The position numbers and the translations under genes are program-made. DNA of 23,822 nucleotides from a virus, in the IMG/VR virus record IMGVR_UViG_3300006750_000084, positions 1 through 23,822 of that record; one strand, written 5' to 3'. The number at the start of each line of letters is the position of its first letter. The first letter of the stretch is position 1. The notes below the pieces were generated by a model. It ran no database searches, had not been told where the DNA came from, and saw only the letters and a program-made list of their open reading frames with translations. Shown one piece after another: positions 1-6,799 of the stretch.

Positions 1-114
1 AAAACATTAATGATTTTAACAAGAGTCCTTCCTCTTGCATTTCTTGGAGGAGCAATGGTAAATGGAGAACTCCCAGTCCTATTACCAGGGGGAGAAGAAG
101 GGGTGGATACTTAA
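1..114 (+). CDS. 3' end of a plus-strand gene (partial, unknown)
   Basis: Frame 1 is open from the first base of the window to a TAA at 112-114, giving 37 codons. The peptide has a hydrophobic stretch, including the run RVLPLAFLGGAMV, and ends in GGEEGVDT. If the gene begins upstream of the window this is its C-terminus; an in-frame ATG at 10 would make it a 34-aa peptide. It points toward the minus-strand operon, so it would be the end of a plus-strand operon meeting it head-on. Nothing in so short a piece names a function. A chance open frame is possible, but the overlap with another plausible plus-strand ORF starting at 62 fits phage gene packing. Confidence 0.4.
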   Translation, partial: KTLMILTRVLPLAFLGGAMVNGELPVLLPGGEEGVDT

Positions 115-220
115 ACTTTACACCAAGGGTGGTAAGGAGATACAACCTCATAATCCACCCTTGATGCTGTACCTAACTCAGTACTATGGAGGTAGCATAT
201 TAGTTAGGTATGCTTGGTAA
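62..220 (+). CDS. small hypothetical protein, 52 aa
   Basis: The ORF opens with ATG at 62 and ends with TAA at 218-220. A GGAGGAG ribosome-binding site lies about 9 bases upstream at 46-52. The peptide begins MENSQSYYQGEKKGW and is rich in Tyr, Lys and Gly with few hydrophobic runs, which looks like a soluble small phage protein. It overlaps the end of the preceding plus-strand frame and runs about 20 bases into the 3' end of the convergent minus-strand gene at 200-406. No family is recognised. The ribosome-binding site is the main support; conservation data would decide. Confidence 0.4.
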   Translation: MENSQSYYQGEKKGWILKLYTKGGKEIQPHNPPLMLYLTQYYGGSILVRYAW

Positions 221-406
221 TACTATGGTGTCATAGAAATGACATCCATCTGGCTGACATTCCTTGCCAGCCATTTTCTTGTCTATATGATATGTTGTGA
301 TAGATTTACCTTCCCCATGAGTAAACTTAAATATTAATCCACTACATATTCCTTTATTCCAGTTGGAACAATGTTTCTGCGCCAACCTCTTTTTGCTAAC
401 TGCCAT
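200..406 (-). CDS. small cysteine-containing phage protein, 68 aa
   Basis: This is the last gene of the minus-strand operon. It encodes 68 residues with spaced cysteines (C13, C21, C50, C55) in the contexts KHCSNWNKGIC and KECQPDGCHFYD, then a VLP motif near the end. I recall short phage proteins with this pattern (a Cys pair around Trp/Gly, then C-x4-C-x-Y/F and a C-terminal VLP). Their function is unknown; paired cysteines suggest metal binding or disulfides. No strong Shine-Dalgarno precedes the ATG at 406. A competing ORF at 334-519 on the same strand in another frame lacks any recognisable pattern, so this frame is preferred. Its stop overlaps the convergent plus-strand ORF ending at 220. 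Confidence 0.5.
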   Translation of the reverse strand: MAVSKKRLAQKHCSNWNKGICSGLIFKFTHGEGKSITTYHIDKKMAGKECQPDGCHFYDTIVLPSIPN

Positions 407-559
407 AATTTAAGCGGAACATCCTTGGTGCCTTTGTACCTGGAAAGATACAGAGAAGGGAAGGTCGGGAAAGTGAATGCCCCGCTATGTTTAATTTTCA
501 ACAAAGTCTCCGCATACATCTATAGAATTTATGAATAAATTCTTGTAAATCTCAATTTC

Positions 560-576
560 AATTTTTACTAAAAATT
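560..576 (-). terminator. weak AT-only hairpin after the 72-aa gene
   Basis: AATTTTT (560-566) pairs with AAAAATT (570-576) around a 3-base loop, just downstream of the minus-strand gene ending at 586. An all-AT stem is weak, so this may be a poor terminator or chance in an AT-rich gap. The stretch 407-585 otherwise shows no convincing gene. Confidence 0.2.
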
Positions 577-585
577 TGAAAATGA

Positions 586-804
586 TTAATCACAGTCACT
601 TCCTTTACACCCTGCAACCATAGTCCCTTGAGCCTTCTGGATTTCCTTTCCTATATCATTATTATCCATTCTTTCAAGAAAAGATGTAACTTTATCCATT
701 TCAAGCATGTCGTCATTTGAATAACATTCTACTCTATAACATTTAAGAGCTCTTATAACCCTGTCATAGTCTCTGTCATTTAAAGTTACTTTTTTCATTT
801 CCAT
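586..804 (-). CDS. hypothetical protein, 72 aa
   Basis: The protein is small, mostly charged and probably helical (MEMKKVTLNDRDYDRV...), with a cysteine-bearing tail (AGCKGSDCD). Translation starts at ATG 804, which overlaps the TAA of the HNH gene as TAATG. A good AAAGGAGG site lies upstream, so the start is firm. It lies at the distal end of the replication operon. No family is recognised; similar short helical proteins of unknown role are common beside phage replication genes. The two cysteines spaced C-x4-C at the C-terminus might bind a metal, but that is inference only. Confidence 0.6.
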   Translation of the reverse strand: MEMKKVTLNDRDYDRVIRALKCYRVECYSNDDMLEMDKVTSFLERMDNNDIGKEIQKAQGTMVAGCKGSDCD

Positions 805-1328
805 TAGTATCTTCCTCCTTTTGCCAATTTCCTCATAATATATTCTCTTACTTCCATAGTTTGCTTTTTAACCCAATCTATTAAACTTAAGTAATCTTCT
901 TCATCAAGAGGACCTTTACGTGTATTACATGTTTTGCAAATAAGCTGAAGATTTTCAATTACAGAATCTCCTCCCTTTGAAAGGGGGATAATATGGTCAC
1001 ATGCTATTGTCCTGATATTTAATTGTTTTTCACAATATTTGCACTCTTTGCCGTAGTTTTCTAAAAATAATTCTTTTAACTCATCTAAAGTTATGTTGAA
1101 TATTACATCGTTCTCTTCAGAACGCTTTCTAAGGTTACTTTTAAGGATTGATATTTTCCTCATCAAGCGTTTGTATGCCTGGTTCCAATATGTTCGATGT
1201 ATTGGAACAAGCTTTTCTCTAAAGCTGCCCTTAAAAGTTGGGGATACACACGGACTTATCATAACCGCATAGGTAGGGTTAATCCGAGGTAAGGATGATA
1301 GTGCATATCCCCAAGGCTTTATTTCCAA
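804..1328 (-). CDS. HNH endonuclease
   Basis: A DNA endonuclease of the HNH superfamily with structural zinc. The C-terminal half (about residues 94-140) holds the full motif: CKYC (C96, C99), the catalytic DH pair in ACDHIIPLSKGG (D111, H112), N126, and CKTCN (C131, C134, N135). The first 90 residues are basic and probably bind DNA. The longest reading starts at a TTG (1328) inside the end of the upstream gene without a clear ribosome-binding site; an ATG at residue 23 (1262) is an alternative. It may be a free-standing homing endonuclease or a phage nuclease for replication, recombination or packaging. It sits after Gp157 and the primase-helicase and is not next to the terminase genes. No intron or split gene is seen around it. 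Confidence 0.85.
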   Translation of the reverse strand: MEIKPWGYALSSLPRINPTYAVMISPCVSPTFKGSFREKLVPIHRTYWNQAYKRLMRKISILKSNLRKRSEENDVIFNITLDELKELFLENYGKECKYCEKQLNIRTIACDHIIPLSKGGDSVIENLQLICKTCNTRKGPLDEEDYLSLIDWVKKQTMEVREYIMRKLAKGGRY

Positions 1329-1522
1329 TTAAACATAAACTGAACCGCTATTGAGGCTCTCCATGCTGACATAATCAGATGAATGTATGAATTTGTAACA
1401 TCTTCTCCGAGTTCAATCCCGCAAGATATTAGGTTGAATAAAGTTAATTGATATCCTTTCAAGCTAATATTTTCTACGTGATCATTGTATATATTAAATT
1501 TTACAATGTCACGTATACTCAT
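1319..1522 (-). CDS. hypothetical protein, 67 aa
   Basis: A short protein with alternating hydrophobic and polar segments, such as YQLTLFNLISCGIELG and SAWRASIAVQFMFNW, probably a small globular or membrane-associated fold. It starts at ATG 1522, overlapping the stop of the Gp157 gene by four bases (ATGA), so translation is probably coupled. The upstream AAGAAG is a weak ribosome-binding site. Its stop overlaps the first codons of the HNH reading frame. No family recognised. Its fixed place between Gp157 and HNH suggests it belongs to the replication operon. Confidence 0.55.
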   Translation of the reverse strand: MSIRDIVKFNIYNDHVENISLKGYQLTLFNLISCGIELGEDVTNSYIHLIMSAWRASIAVQFMFNWK

Positions 1523-2046
1523 GATCTTCTTACCCTTTTAAGACGTTCTATAGAAAGTCCTTTTATTAACTTTCCATTTTTATGAGCATTCATTGCATCT
1601 TTTCTTGCTTTACTTTTGTCAATAGATTCACGGACTTCAACCTTCTTGTATTTATCATCAACAAGGGATTGGTCAACTTTTACTTCTCCATAAGTTTCAT
1701 ATAACTTATATCTAGCAATATCAGTTTCCCAAATTCCGTCCTCATCTCCTAGCTTTTCAATTACAAAAGGAAGTAATTTCTGGTTAAACCAGTCTTTTGT
1801 TCGAGAAAGTGCTCTTCTCCTTGTTTTTAACCGATCTTCTTCCTCTTTTAGTGCCTCTATAGAAGCGTCCATTACAAATTCACGCTTTCTTACTTCTATT
1901 AGAAATTCATCTATACTTTCAATTTTCTGTTGAATTTCTAACTGAAGCGTGTTTCTTGTATCACGTTCATGCTGAGACTCTACTTGACCTTCTATGGTTT
2001 CTTCCAGTTCAAGTAACTGCTTGACTATCTCCTGCGTTGTCGCCAT
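1519..2046 (-). CDS. Gp157-family phage protein
   Basis: The layout matches the Siphovirus Gp157 family. A long charged coiled coil fills residues 1-90, followed by a helix ending in a short region (ARYKLYETYGEVKVDQ), then a basic segment with SLVDDKYKK and ending KGLSIERLKRVRRS. In known members the second half carries the equivalent 'P..y' and 'I..alk.G..i.G' pattern. Gp157 was linked to phage resistance in Streptococcus thermophilus phages and is usually found next to recombination and ssDNA-binding genes, as here; its molecular role is unclear. The ATG at 2046 has GAGGAG 8 bases upstream. The gene overlaps the 3' end of the primase-helicase by 38 bases. Confidence 0.75.
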   Translation of the reverse strand: MATTQEIVKQLLELEETIEGQVESQHERDTRNTLQLEIQQKIESIDEFLIEVRKREFVMDASIEALKEEEDRLKTRRRALSRTKDWFNQKLLPFVIEKLGDEDGIWETDIARYKLYETYGEVKVDQSLVDDKYKKVEVRESIDKSKARKDAMNAHKNGKLIKGLSIERLKRVRRS

Positions 2047-3835
2047 CGTATGTTCTCCTCATTCTAAATGATGGTTGCCATTTAAGGTCGATTTCCCAGA
2101 GGTCACCGTCAGAGTTCTTTAATAACTTGATAGTTTTGTAAGGACTCTTTGCATTTCCCTGAAGAATCATGACCTTCCTTGAAGCATTTTCGATTGCTCC
2201 ACTTCCTTTCCCAGAATACAGGTCAAGTATCTCTGTCCTGCTATATTCCCTTGATGTTTGACTAATCTGTATGATTATAATATCAAGGTTTACAGCTAAA
2301 CTGGATAGCTGATGACATATGTACCTGATAGTCTCATATTCACCTCTCATCCCTTTTGGGGGTTCTACAAGGTCAATATAATCTACAATTACACATGCAG
2401 GCTGCAATTCACGTATTTTATCAGCAATCTGATTTATAGTAGGTGCAACTGTTTGGACAACAATATGATCAAGTTCATTTTTATGAAATTTGAACATTTC
2501 TTTTACATTTCTACCTATTTGTTCTTTTGACTGTCCAGTTAGAATCTGAAGATTCCTTCTGTGCATCATCCAGCTTGACAGTTCAAGACTAAGATATAAT
2601 GTAGATATTTGTTCATCCTTGGCTATTACATCTTCTAAGGCATGATATGCTAATGCAATATTCTGAGCTAATGTTGTTTTATTTGAACCAGTTGGTCCGC
2701 ATATGGTAACAAGTTCGCCTGGATATATTACAGTATCGACGTTTCCTAGTCCAAATAATTTGGCTAAGTCTATTTTCCTGCCAGTAAAATCAGCAGTGAG
2801 CCTATACTCTAACTCTTCTTGCATATCACGTGCACTATATGTTTCAACAAGATAGTCCTTATGTTTATAGTAAATGCATCGTGGTTTACAATGTTTTTCC
2901 ATTAATGGATCATGACAACTGTACTTATACCCGCGATTGTATACACTTTCTACCTTATCTAGTACTATCTCTTCTTTCATGGAGTTCTTATTCCACCATA
3001 GCAATGCAGCCTTGGTGGCATCAGAGTGTATTCCATTTCTCCTGAAATGTGATGCTATTCTTAAGATGTAATCATTTCTCTGACCATGTTCTGGTCCTTG
3101 TGAATACATTTCCTGAACACAAGGAACGACATTCCTAGGTTCAGTTACATTAGTAAATGCTCTTACACTTGGGATATTAGTTGTTACATGGCTTTTTAAT
3201 TCCCCATTCCCTTCACCAATTATGTCAAGATGGTTCATTTCCAAGTTAGTAAACCTTGTCCTGGCATATTCCTTTATACTCTCAGCTGCCATATTATTTA
3301 ATTCACTGTGAGTTAATGGAATCTTGTACAGAGAACTCTTTTGATTCAGAGTATGCTCAAGCCTGTATATCCCTGTTCTAGAATATATAGATGCATCAAG
3401 GTCGTCCCATATTCCAAGGATTGTTCTTTTAACGATGAATGGTAAATCCTTGGACTTTGCAGGAAATGTAAATATTCCTGCATCTACAATTATATGATAA
3501 CCGGTACCACTGAACATTGGCATTATTGCTTCTTCGGGGGCTCCCATATCAACCAAATCCATTACAATGGATCGAGCAATATCTAGTGTATGTTCATCGC
3601 TGTTGTCTTTCCTATCAATGTCGATAGGTACAACATCAATGCTCCTTGAGCCAAAGAAGTTCTTTAAGGTACCGTTTGCCTTTACATATTCAACTGCCTC
3701 ATTATCATAGACATATGTTGACCTGTAAATAGGCATAGTCTCACCTTCATTGTGAATGTACTCATGAATATCTCTTCCAAGTTCCATAAGAAGCCCTCTG
3801 TTATGAGGGCCTCCTATGGCTATCTCGCAGTACAT
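2009..3835 (-). CDS. primase-helicase (AEP primase fused to DnaB-like helicase)
   Basis: A bifunctional replication protein of 608 aa. Residues about 35-200 look like an archaeo-eukaryotic primase: the metal-binding pair in VPIDIDRK (D72, D74), the nucleotide-binding SGTGYHI (109-115), and a later D147 with R158. Residues 235-330 form a helical and cysteine-bearing linker (C307, C316, C320), resembling a PriCT or zinc region. Residues 350-590 are a RecA-fold DnaB/Gp4-type helicase: Walker A GPTGSNKTT (380-388), Walker B CVIVDYIDLV (D485), and IIIQISQ (about 520-526) as the sensor strand. It would unwind DNA and make primers at the phage fork. The first ATG (3835) follows the upstream stop as TAAATG but lacks a ribosome-binding site; M17 (3787) has an AGGAGG separated from it by a hairpin. 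Confidence 0.9.
   Translation of the reverse strand: MYCEIAIGGPHNRGLLMELGRDIHEYIHNEGETMPIYRSTYVYDNEAVEYVKANGTLKNFFGSRSIDVVPIDIDRKDNSDEHTLDIARSIVMDLVDMGAPEEAIMPMFSGTGYHIIVDAGIFTFPAKSKDLPFIVKRTILGIWDDLDASIYSRTGIYRLEHTLNQKSSLYKIPLTHSELNNMAAESIKEYARTRFTNLEMNHLDIIGEGNGELKSHVTTNIPSVRAFTNVTEPRNVVPCVQEMYSQGPEHGQRNDYILRIASHFRRNGIHSDATKAALLWWNKNSMKEEIVLDKVESVYNRGYKYSCHDPLMEKHCKPRCIYYKHKDYLVETYSARDMQEELEYRLTADFTGRKIDLAKLFGLGNVDTVIYPGELVTICGPTGSNKTTLAQNIALAYHALEDVIAKDEQISTLYLSLELSSWMMHRRNLQILTGQSKEQIGRNVKEMFKFHKNELDHIVVQTVAPTINQIADKIRELQPACVIVDYIDLVEPPKGMRGEYETIRYICHQLSSLAVNLDIIIIQISQTSREYSRTEILDLYSGKGSGAIENASRKVMILQGNAKSPYKTIKLLKNSDGDLWEIDLKWQPSFRMRRTYDGDNAGDSQAVT
3793..3815 (-). promoter_or_regulatory. 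ribosome-binding site plus hairpin before an alternative primase start
   Basis: On the minus strand AGGAGG (3815-3810) is followed by the hairpin GCCCTC-TGTTAT-GAGGGC as read on the plus strand (3793-3810). The ATG for M17 of the primase-helicase follows at 3787. Folding would bring AGGAGG to about six bases from that ATG. Similar hairpin-bridged initiation sites are known in T4. This is an inference from layout only. Confidence 0.3.
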
Positions 3836-4564
3836 TTAACTAGATGAGAATGGGAGTCTATCCTGCTTAGATGTTGCATCTTTAATACCAGGTTTATCGT
3901 ATTCTTTAGATGCGGTAACTACTACAGGCCGTCTATTTACCGGAGTAACAACTATTTCTGATGCATTCCATGGTCCTTCATCATCATTATCCGGTGGAAA
4001 GTACTCGTTTATAATGCCCTTAGCTTTTAGGAATTTTATATAATCCTTAAACTTAGTAACGGCCGTATGATCAGTACTATCTGTTAACCGGGGATCTACT
4101 CTGGTGAAGGCTTTACCTTCTCCCGTGTCTTTGTTTACTACCCATTCTTTGTAAACATAGACTAAGTATTTATACTCAGGGTCCACGTCTTTGGGAACAG
4201 CAAAGTGAGCATTTAATGTTGCAGCAAGATCAGTAATCTCACCATCATCATCTACCCAATTTCCATTCTTATCAACGCCGCCTTTCCAGCCGGTAGCATC
4301 TACTAAATACGTAATTCTGTTTAAAAGCGTATTCTTTTTAATGGTACCGTCAGGATTTTTATCAAAGCTACCAAATATTCTCATATTCTGGGGATACTGA
4401 CTTCCTTCAGTCTGGAGTTCTATTTCCAGATACAGGTCAGCCCAGTCATACTCACTGGTTTTATCCCTAAATTCACGAATACAAGCACTTTGATAACCTA
4501 ACCAAGGAGCTTTGCTTTTAAATGAGCGTGCTCCTTCTGTTGCTTGTGGTCTGTAATGTGCCAT
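3836..4564 (-). CDS. probable single-stranded DNA-binding protein
   Basis: A soluble 242-aa protein with a beta-rich centre (YDWADLYLEIELQTEG, NMRIFGSFDKNPDG, then NTLLNRITYLVDATGW), an acidic Pro/Asp-rich segment, and a short C-terminus ending DRLPFSSS. The N-terminal half recalls phage DUF669-type ssDNA-binding proteins, where an OB-like core is followed by an 'LN.l...tG' helix and a disordered tail. I am not certain of the family. The position between a probable annealing protein and the primase-helicase supports a role in coating single-stranded DNA during replication or recombination. The start at ATG 4564 has a strong AAGGAGG 7 bases upstream. It could also be a recombination mediator. 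Confidence 0.55.
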   Translation of the reverse strand: MAHYRPQATEGARSFKSKAPWLGYQSACIREFRDKTSEYDWADLYLEIELQTEGSQYPQNMRIFGSFDKNPDGTIKKNTLLNRITYLVDATGWKGGVDKNGNWVDDDGEITDLAATLNAHFAVPKDVDPEYKYLVYVYKEWVVNKDTGEGKAFTRVDPRLTDSTDHTAVTKFKDYIKFLKAKGIINEYFPPDNDDEGPWNASEIVVTPVNRRPVVVTASKEYDKPGIKDATSKQDRLPFSSS

Positions 4565-4576
4565 AGTGACACCTCC

Positions 4577-4963
4577 TTATCTAGCCAGTGCCTTGTTAGG
4601 TGTAGAATGCCCTTGTTGATGAATAGCATTTTTCACCTCTTCAGCTGACGCAATAGACTCTTCAGTCCCAAAGCCAGCCATCGCTAGACAACGGCCTACA
4701 GCCGAAGTTTCGCAGTTTTCCAGAGCACTAGTCTGGTTAATTTGACTACTCCCATGAGATTCATGTGCGAGGCCTGTACAATAAGTTTCAGGATGCTCGT
4801 TTGGATTCGTAAAACAATATGCTTTTACTATCCAATCACCATCTTTGTAGTCAACAAGTTCTGTTCTAATGCAACCATAAGGATATGCATTGTAAAAGGC
4901 AACAATTCTGTCCTTTACCATTACATATTCTTTGCCATGAATGTTTACCGTAGGTGTTTTCAT
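4577..4963 (-). CDS. probable single-strand annealing / recombination protein
   Basis: A 128-aa protein whose centre carries the phage-typical block NQTSALENCETSAVGRCLA (residues about 77-95), followed by MAGFGTEESIASAEEV. That block is a hallmark of small ERF/Sak/Rad52-like annealing proteins and their relatives: a Thr-Ser helix, an 'E.CETSA.GRAL' helix, a Gly turn, then 'IAS.EEV'. The N-terminal strand-rich part (VNIHGKEYVMVKDRIVAFYN) fits the same family. It would anneal complementary single strands during recombination-linked replication, with the ssDNA-binding protein made just downstream. At 128 aa it is short for a full recombinase, so a related accessory role is possible. The ATG at 4963 overlaps the preceding stop as TAATG and has GGAGG 8 bases upstream. 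Confidence 0.6.
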   Translation of the reverse strand: MKTPTVNIHGKEYVMVKDRIVAFYNAYPYGCIRTELVDYKDGDWIVKAYCFTNPNEHPETYCTGLAHESHGSSQINQTSALENCETSAVGRCLAMAGFGTEESIASAEEVKNAIHQQGHSTPNKALAR

Positions 4964-5187
4964 TACCTATTCCTCCAATCATTTTTACTCTGATACTCTT
5001 TTGGTATTTTAATACCTTTAACTCCTGAATAAACAAACCATCCATTTTGATTTCTTTCAAAGAGTTCTCTTTTATCCTTAATATATGATGGATCATTCTC
5101 ACCATTGTAAGGCCATTTCCAATTTCTGATATAATAAGATTTTTGATCTGATTGATATCGTTCTTTCGGACCAGTTTTCTTTTTCAT
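4963..5187 (-). CDS. hypothetical protein, 74 aa
   Basis: A small, very polar and aromatic protein (five Trp, many Lys and Tyr) that begins with the basic run MKKKTGPKERY and contains RNWKWPYNG and NQNGWFVYSG. Such a charged aromatic composition fits a small nucleic-acid-binding protein, but no family is recognised. Its ATG (5187) follows TTGGAG at a 4-base spacing. It is the first gene after the structured gap downstream of the E1-like gene and is translationally linked to the annealing protein by a TAATG overlap. It therefore belongs to the replication block rather than to the ubiquitin-like block. Confidence 0.55.
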   Translation of the reverse strand: MKKKTGPKERYQSDQKSYYIRNWKWPYNGENDPSYIKDKRELFERNQNGWFVYSGVKGIKIPKEYQSKNDWRNR

Positions 5188-5205
5188 ACTACTCCAATTA
5201 TAAAT

Positions 5206-5284
5206 CTGCGTGACTAGAAAGGAGGAACATACCGTTTCATTTGATTATAATAACAACAGGGTCATTACAATACCAGCCACGCAG
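5206..5284 (-). promoter_or_regulatory. candidate structured RNA leader (12-bp long-range stem)
   Basis: As minus-strand RNA, CUGCGUGGCUGG (5284-5273) pairs over all 12 positions with CUAGUCACGCAG (5217-5206), two of them G-U wobbles, closing a 55-base loop. In DNA those two positions are mismatched, which favours an RNA role. It fills most of the gap between the E1-like gene and the 74-aa gene and ends about 4 bases before that gene's own leader sequence. It may control the downstream replication genes or mark a processing site. Confidence 0.3.
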
Positions 5285-5292
5285 CTTTATAT

Positions 5293-6009
5293 CTATTTAG
5301 GAACAATAAGACCTTTCTTCTTAATTTGTAAAGGCACCAAACCTATCCAAATATACTCATTAAAAGGCCTCTTTCCAAGTACATTAAATACTTGGTTAAC
5401 TCCAAAACCAGCTGAAATTGATGAAGTAAATATTGTATGCTTCATAGTACACGGAGCATCTTCAATATCCTTTGACGGCTTCCAGTAATTCTCGTAAGCA
5501 TCCATATTATATGGAGTTACAGTAATCACTTCAAGTGCCAAAGCGTCCATTCTTATGTCAATAAAGAATGCTGTATTGCTAATACAAGGGTTGCTTTCTA
5601 TATACACTTTCCATGCATTATAAGCATCTATCCTTACTTCCATATTATCTGGACAAACTATAACTTTTCTCAAGTCATATTTATTTCCCATTCCAGTTTT
5701 GTCATCCCACATATAACTCCACCATTCACCAAAATTATCAGCATGAATGTTTGGATTATACTCTCTTGCTTGTATGACAGCTGCTTCAGCTTTGTTCGTA
5801 TCTAAGAACATTGTGGGATACAAACTTGATGATAAATTATGTTCCTCTAATTTATCATGGTCATAAACGACTACATGTTTAAATCCCATAATAGACAGCA
5901 AGGGGACAACGGATGAACCGATGCCCCCTGCTCCTATCACATGAACTTCATTGAGATACGCCTGGTCTATCAGGTCTTTGTTCCGTAAAAACCTATTCGG
6001 CTGGTCCAC
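5293..6009 (-). CDS. ThiF/E1-like ubiquitin-activating enzyme
   Basis: A 238-aa adenylating enzyme of the ThiF/MoeB/E1 superfamily, expected to adenylate the C-terminus of a beta-grasp protein and pass it to a cysteine. Visible motifs: an N-terminal NRFLRN with the arginines typical of MoeB; nucleotide loop GAGGIGS (26-32); acidic pair VYDHDKL (D50, D52); N58; lysine in NKAEAA (K73); the CPDNMEVR block (D121, N122, R126); and a probable catalytic cysteine C187 in APCTMKHTIFTSS. The usual NLxRQ arginine is replaced by serine (NLSSSLY). There is no zinc CxxC pair, rhodanese or ThiS fusion. The start is GTG with AGGAG upstream, overlapping the JAB gene by 17 bases. With the JAB, E2-like and Ubl genes it completes a conjugation cassette. 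Confidence 0.9.
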   Translation of the reverse strand: MDQPNRFLRNKDLIDQAYLNEVHVIGAGGIGSSVVPLLSIMGFKHVVVYDHDKLEEHNLSSSLYPTMFLDTNKAEAAVIQAREYNPNIHADNFGEWWSYMWDDKTGMGNKYDLRKVIVCPDNMEVRIDAYNAWKVYIESNPCISNTAFFIDIRMDALALEVITVTPYNMDAYENYWKPSKDIEDAPCTMKHTIFTSSISAGFGVNQVFNVLGKRPFNEYIWIGLVPLQIKKKGLIVPK

Positions 6010-6799
6010 TAGGCTCTCCTAGGAAATACTTGAGCGGGTCAATCCCATACTTTTTCATTTCAGCATCGAATTTTCCTTTTGTCAACTTTCCAGTTTCAAA
6101 CTCTTCATAGACATCATCAACTGCTTGCATTTCAGCCCATGTTAAGCTCTTAGACATTCCATCAGAATAGTTATAACTATTATAGTTGTTATACCTACCA
6201 TAGCCGTCATAATGACCACCCCAAGGTATAGTCCGTTGAGGGGTCTTTTTAGCTTCAAGAGCTTTAGCCTTCTTACTAGCCTTTTGAATAGTATCAGCTT
6301 CTTTCTTCCAGATAGTATTCTGATCAAACACCGGCTCTTCATAAACAATTTTGTCTACTTCAGACGCCCGTGGAAATCCATACTGATCCTTATAACTGAA
6401 CTCAAAGGCATAGTCATTGTCATGGCTGACAACTAAACTCCCGTAAAATCCTTTCACCGGAGCCATTTCCTTAAGAGTATCATCATCAGTACCACTATGG
6501 TATGCACTCATATTATGATGGCTATGAATTAGTCCCATCATACATCTACCAAGTTCAGGCATGGTCTCTAGCGTCTTCTTCAAGATTTTTGCTAAATCCT
6601 TTGCCTCATACTCAGTAGCTGCACTACTACCAAGGTCTAACGGCTGAAAATGTTTCAGCTCAACACTCTTTGGATACCCACTTTTTAACAGCTTAAAGTT
6701 ATACCACGCTGGCCCGCTCCATTCCATCTTCGGAAAACGGCTCAACAAATATCTCACCTTGTGGTGCATCTCTAGTGGTATCGTTAATTGTAATTTCAC
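5993..6799 (-). CDS. JAB/MPN (JAMM) metallo-isopeptidase
   Basis: A 268-aa protein whose first 150 residues are a JAB domain: an opening strand (VKLQLTIPL), the catalytic glutamate in KMEWSG (E26), then the exact zinc signature H-x-H-x7-S-x2-D in IHSHHNMSAYHSGTD (H92, H94, S102, D105). Members cleave bonds after the C-terminal glycine of ubiquitin-like proteins, maturing them or releasing conjugates. The rest is a charged linker, a Tyr/Gly/Asn-rich stretch (about 194-213) and a helical tail. The start chosen is GTG at 6799, because AAGGAGG lies 7 bases upstream and the JAB strand begins there; a longer frame would start 29 codons earlier without such a site. It overlaps the E2-like gene by 101 bases and the E1 gene by 17. 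Confidence 0.92.
   Translation of the reverse strand: MKLQLTIPLEMHHKVRYLLSRFPKMEWSGPAWYNFKLLKSGYPKSVELKHFQPLDLGSSAATEYEAKDLAKILKKTLETMPELGRCMMGLIHSHHNMSAYHSGTDDDTLKEMAPVKGFYGSLVVSHDNDYAFEFSYKDQYGFPRASEVDKIVYEEPVFDQNTIWKKEADTIQKASKKAKALEAKKTPQRTIPWGGHYDGYGRYNNYNSYNYSDGMSKSLTWAEMQAVDDVYEEFETGKLTKGKFDAEMKKYGIDPLKYFLGEPSGPAE

Noticed and set aside
334-519. 61-codon minus-strand ORF
   Set aside because: Overlaps the better-patterned Cys-containing gene at 200-406 and has no ribosome-binding site or family pattern.
804-1328. HNH gene as part of a group I intron or intein
   Set aside because: It is free-standing in the operon; the neighbouring genes are not interrupted and no intron core was seen.
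5210-5488. 92-codon plus-strand ORF over the E1-like gene
   Set aside because: Antisense shadow of the strongly supported E1-like gene.
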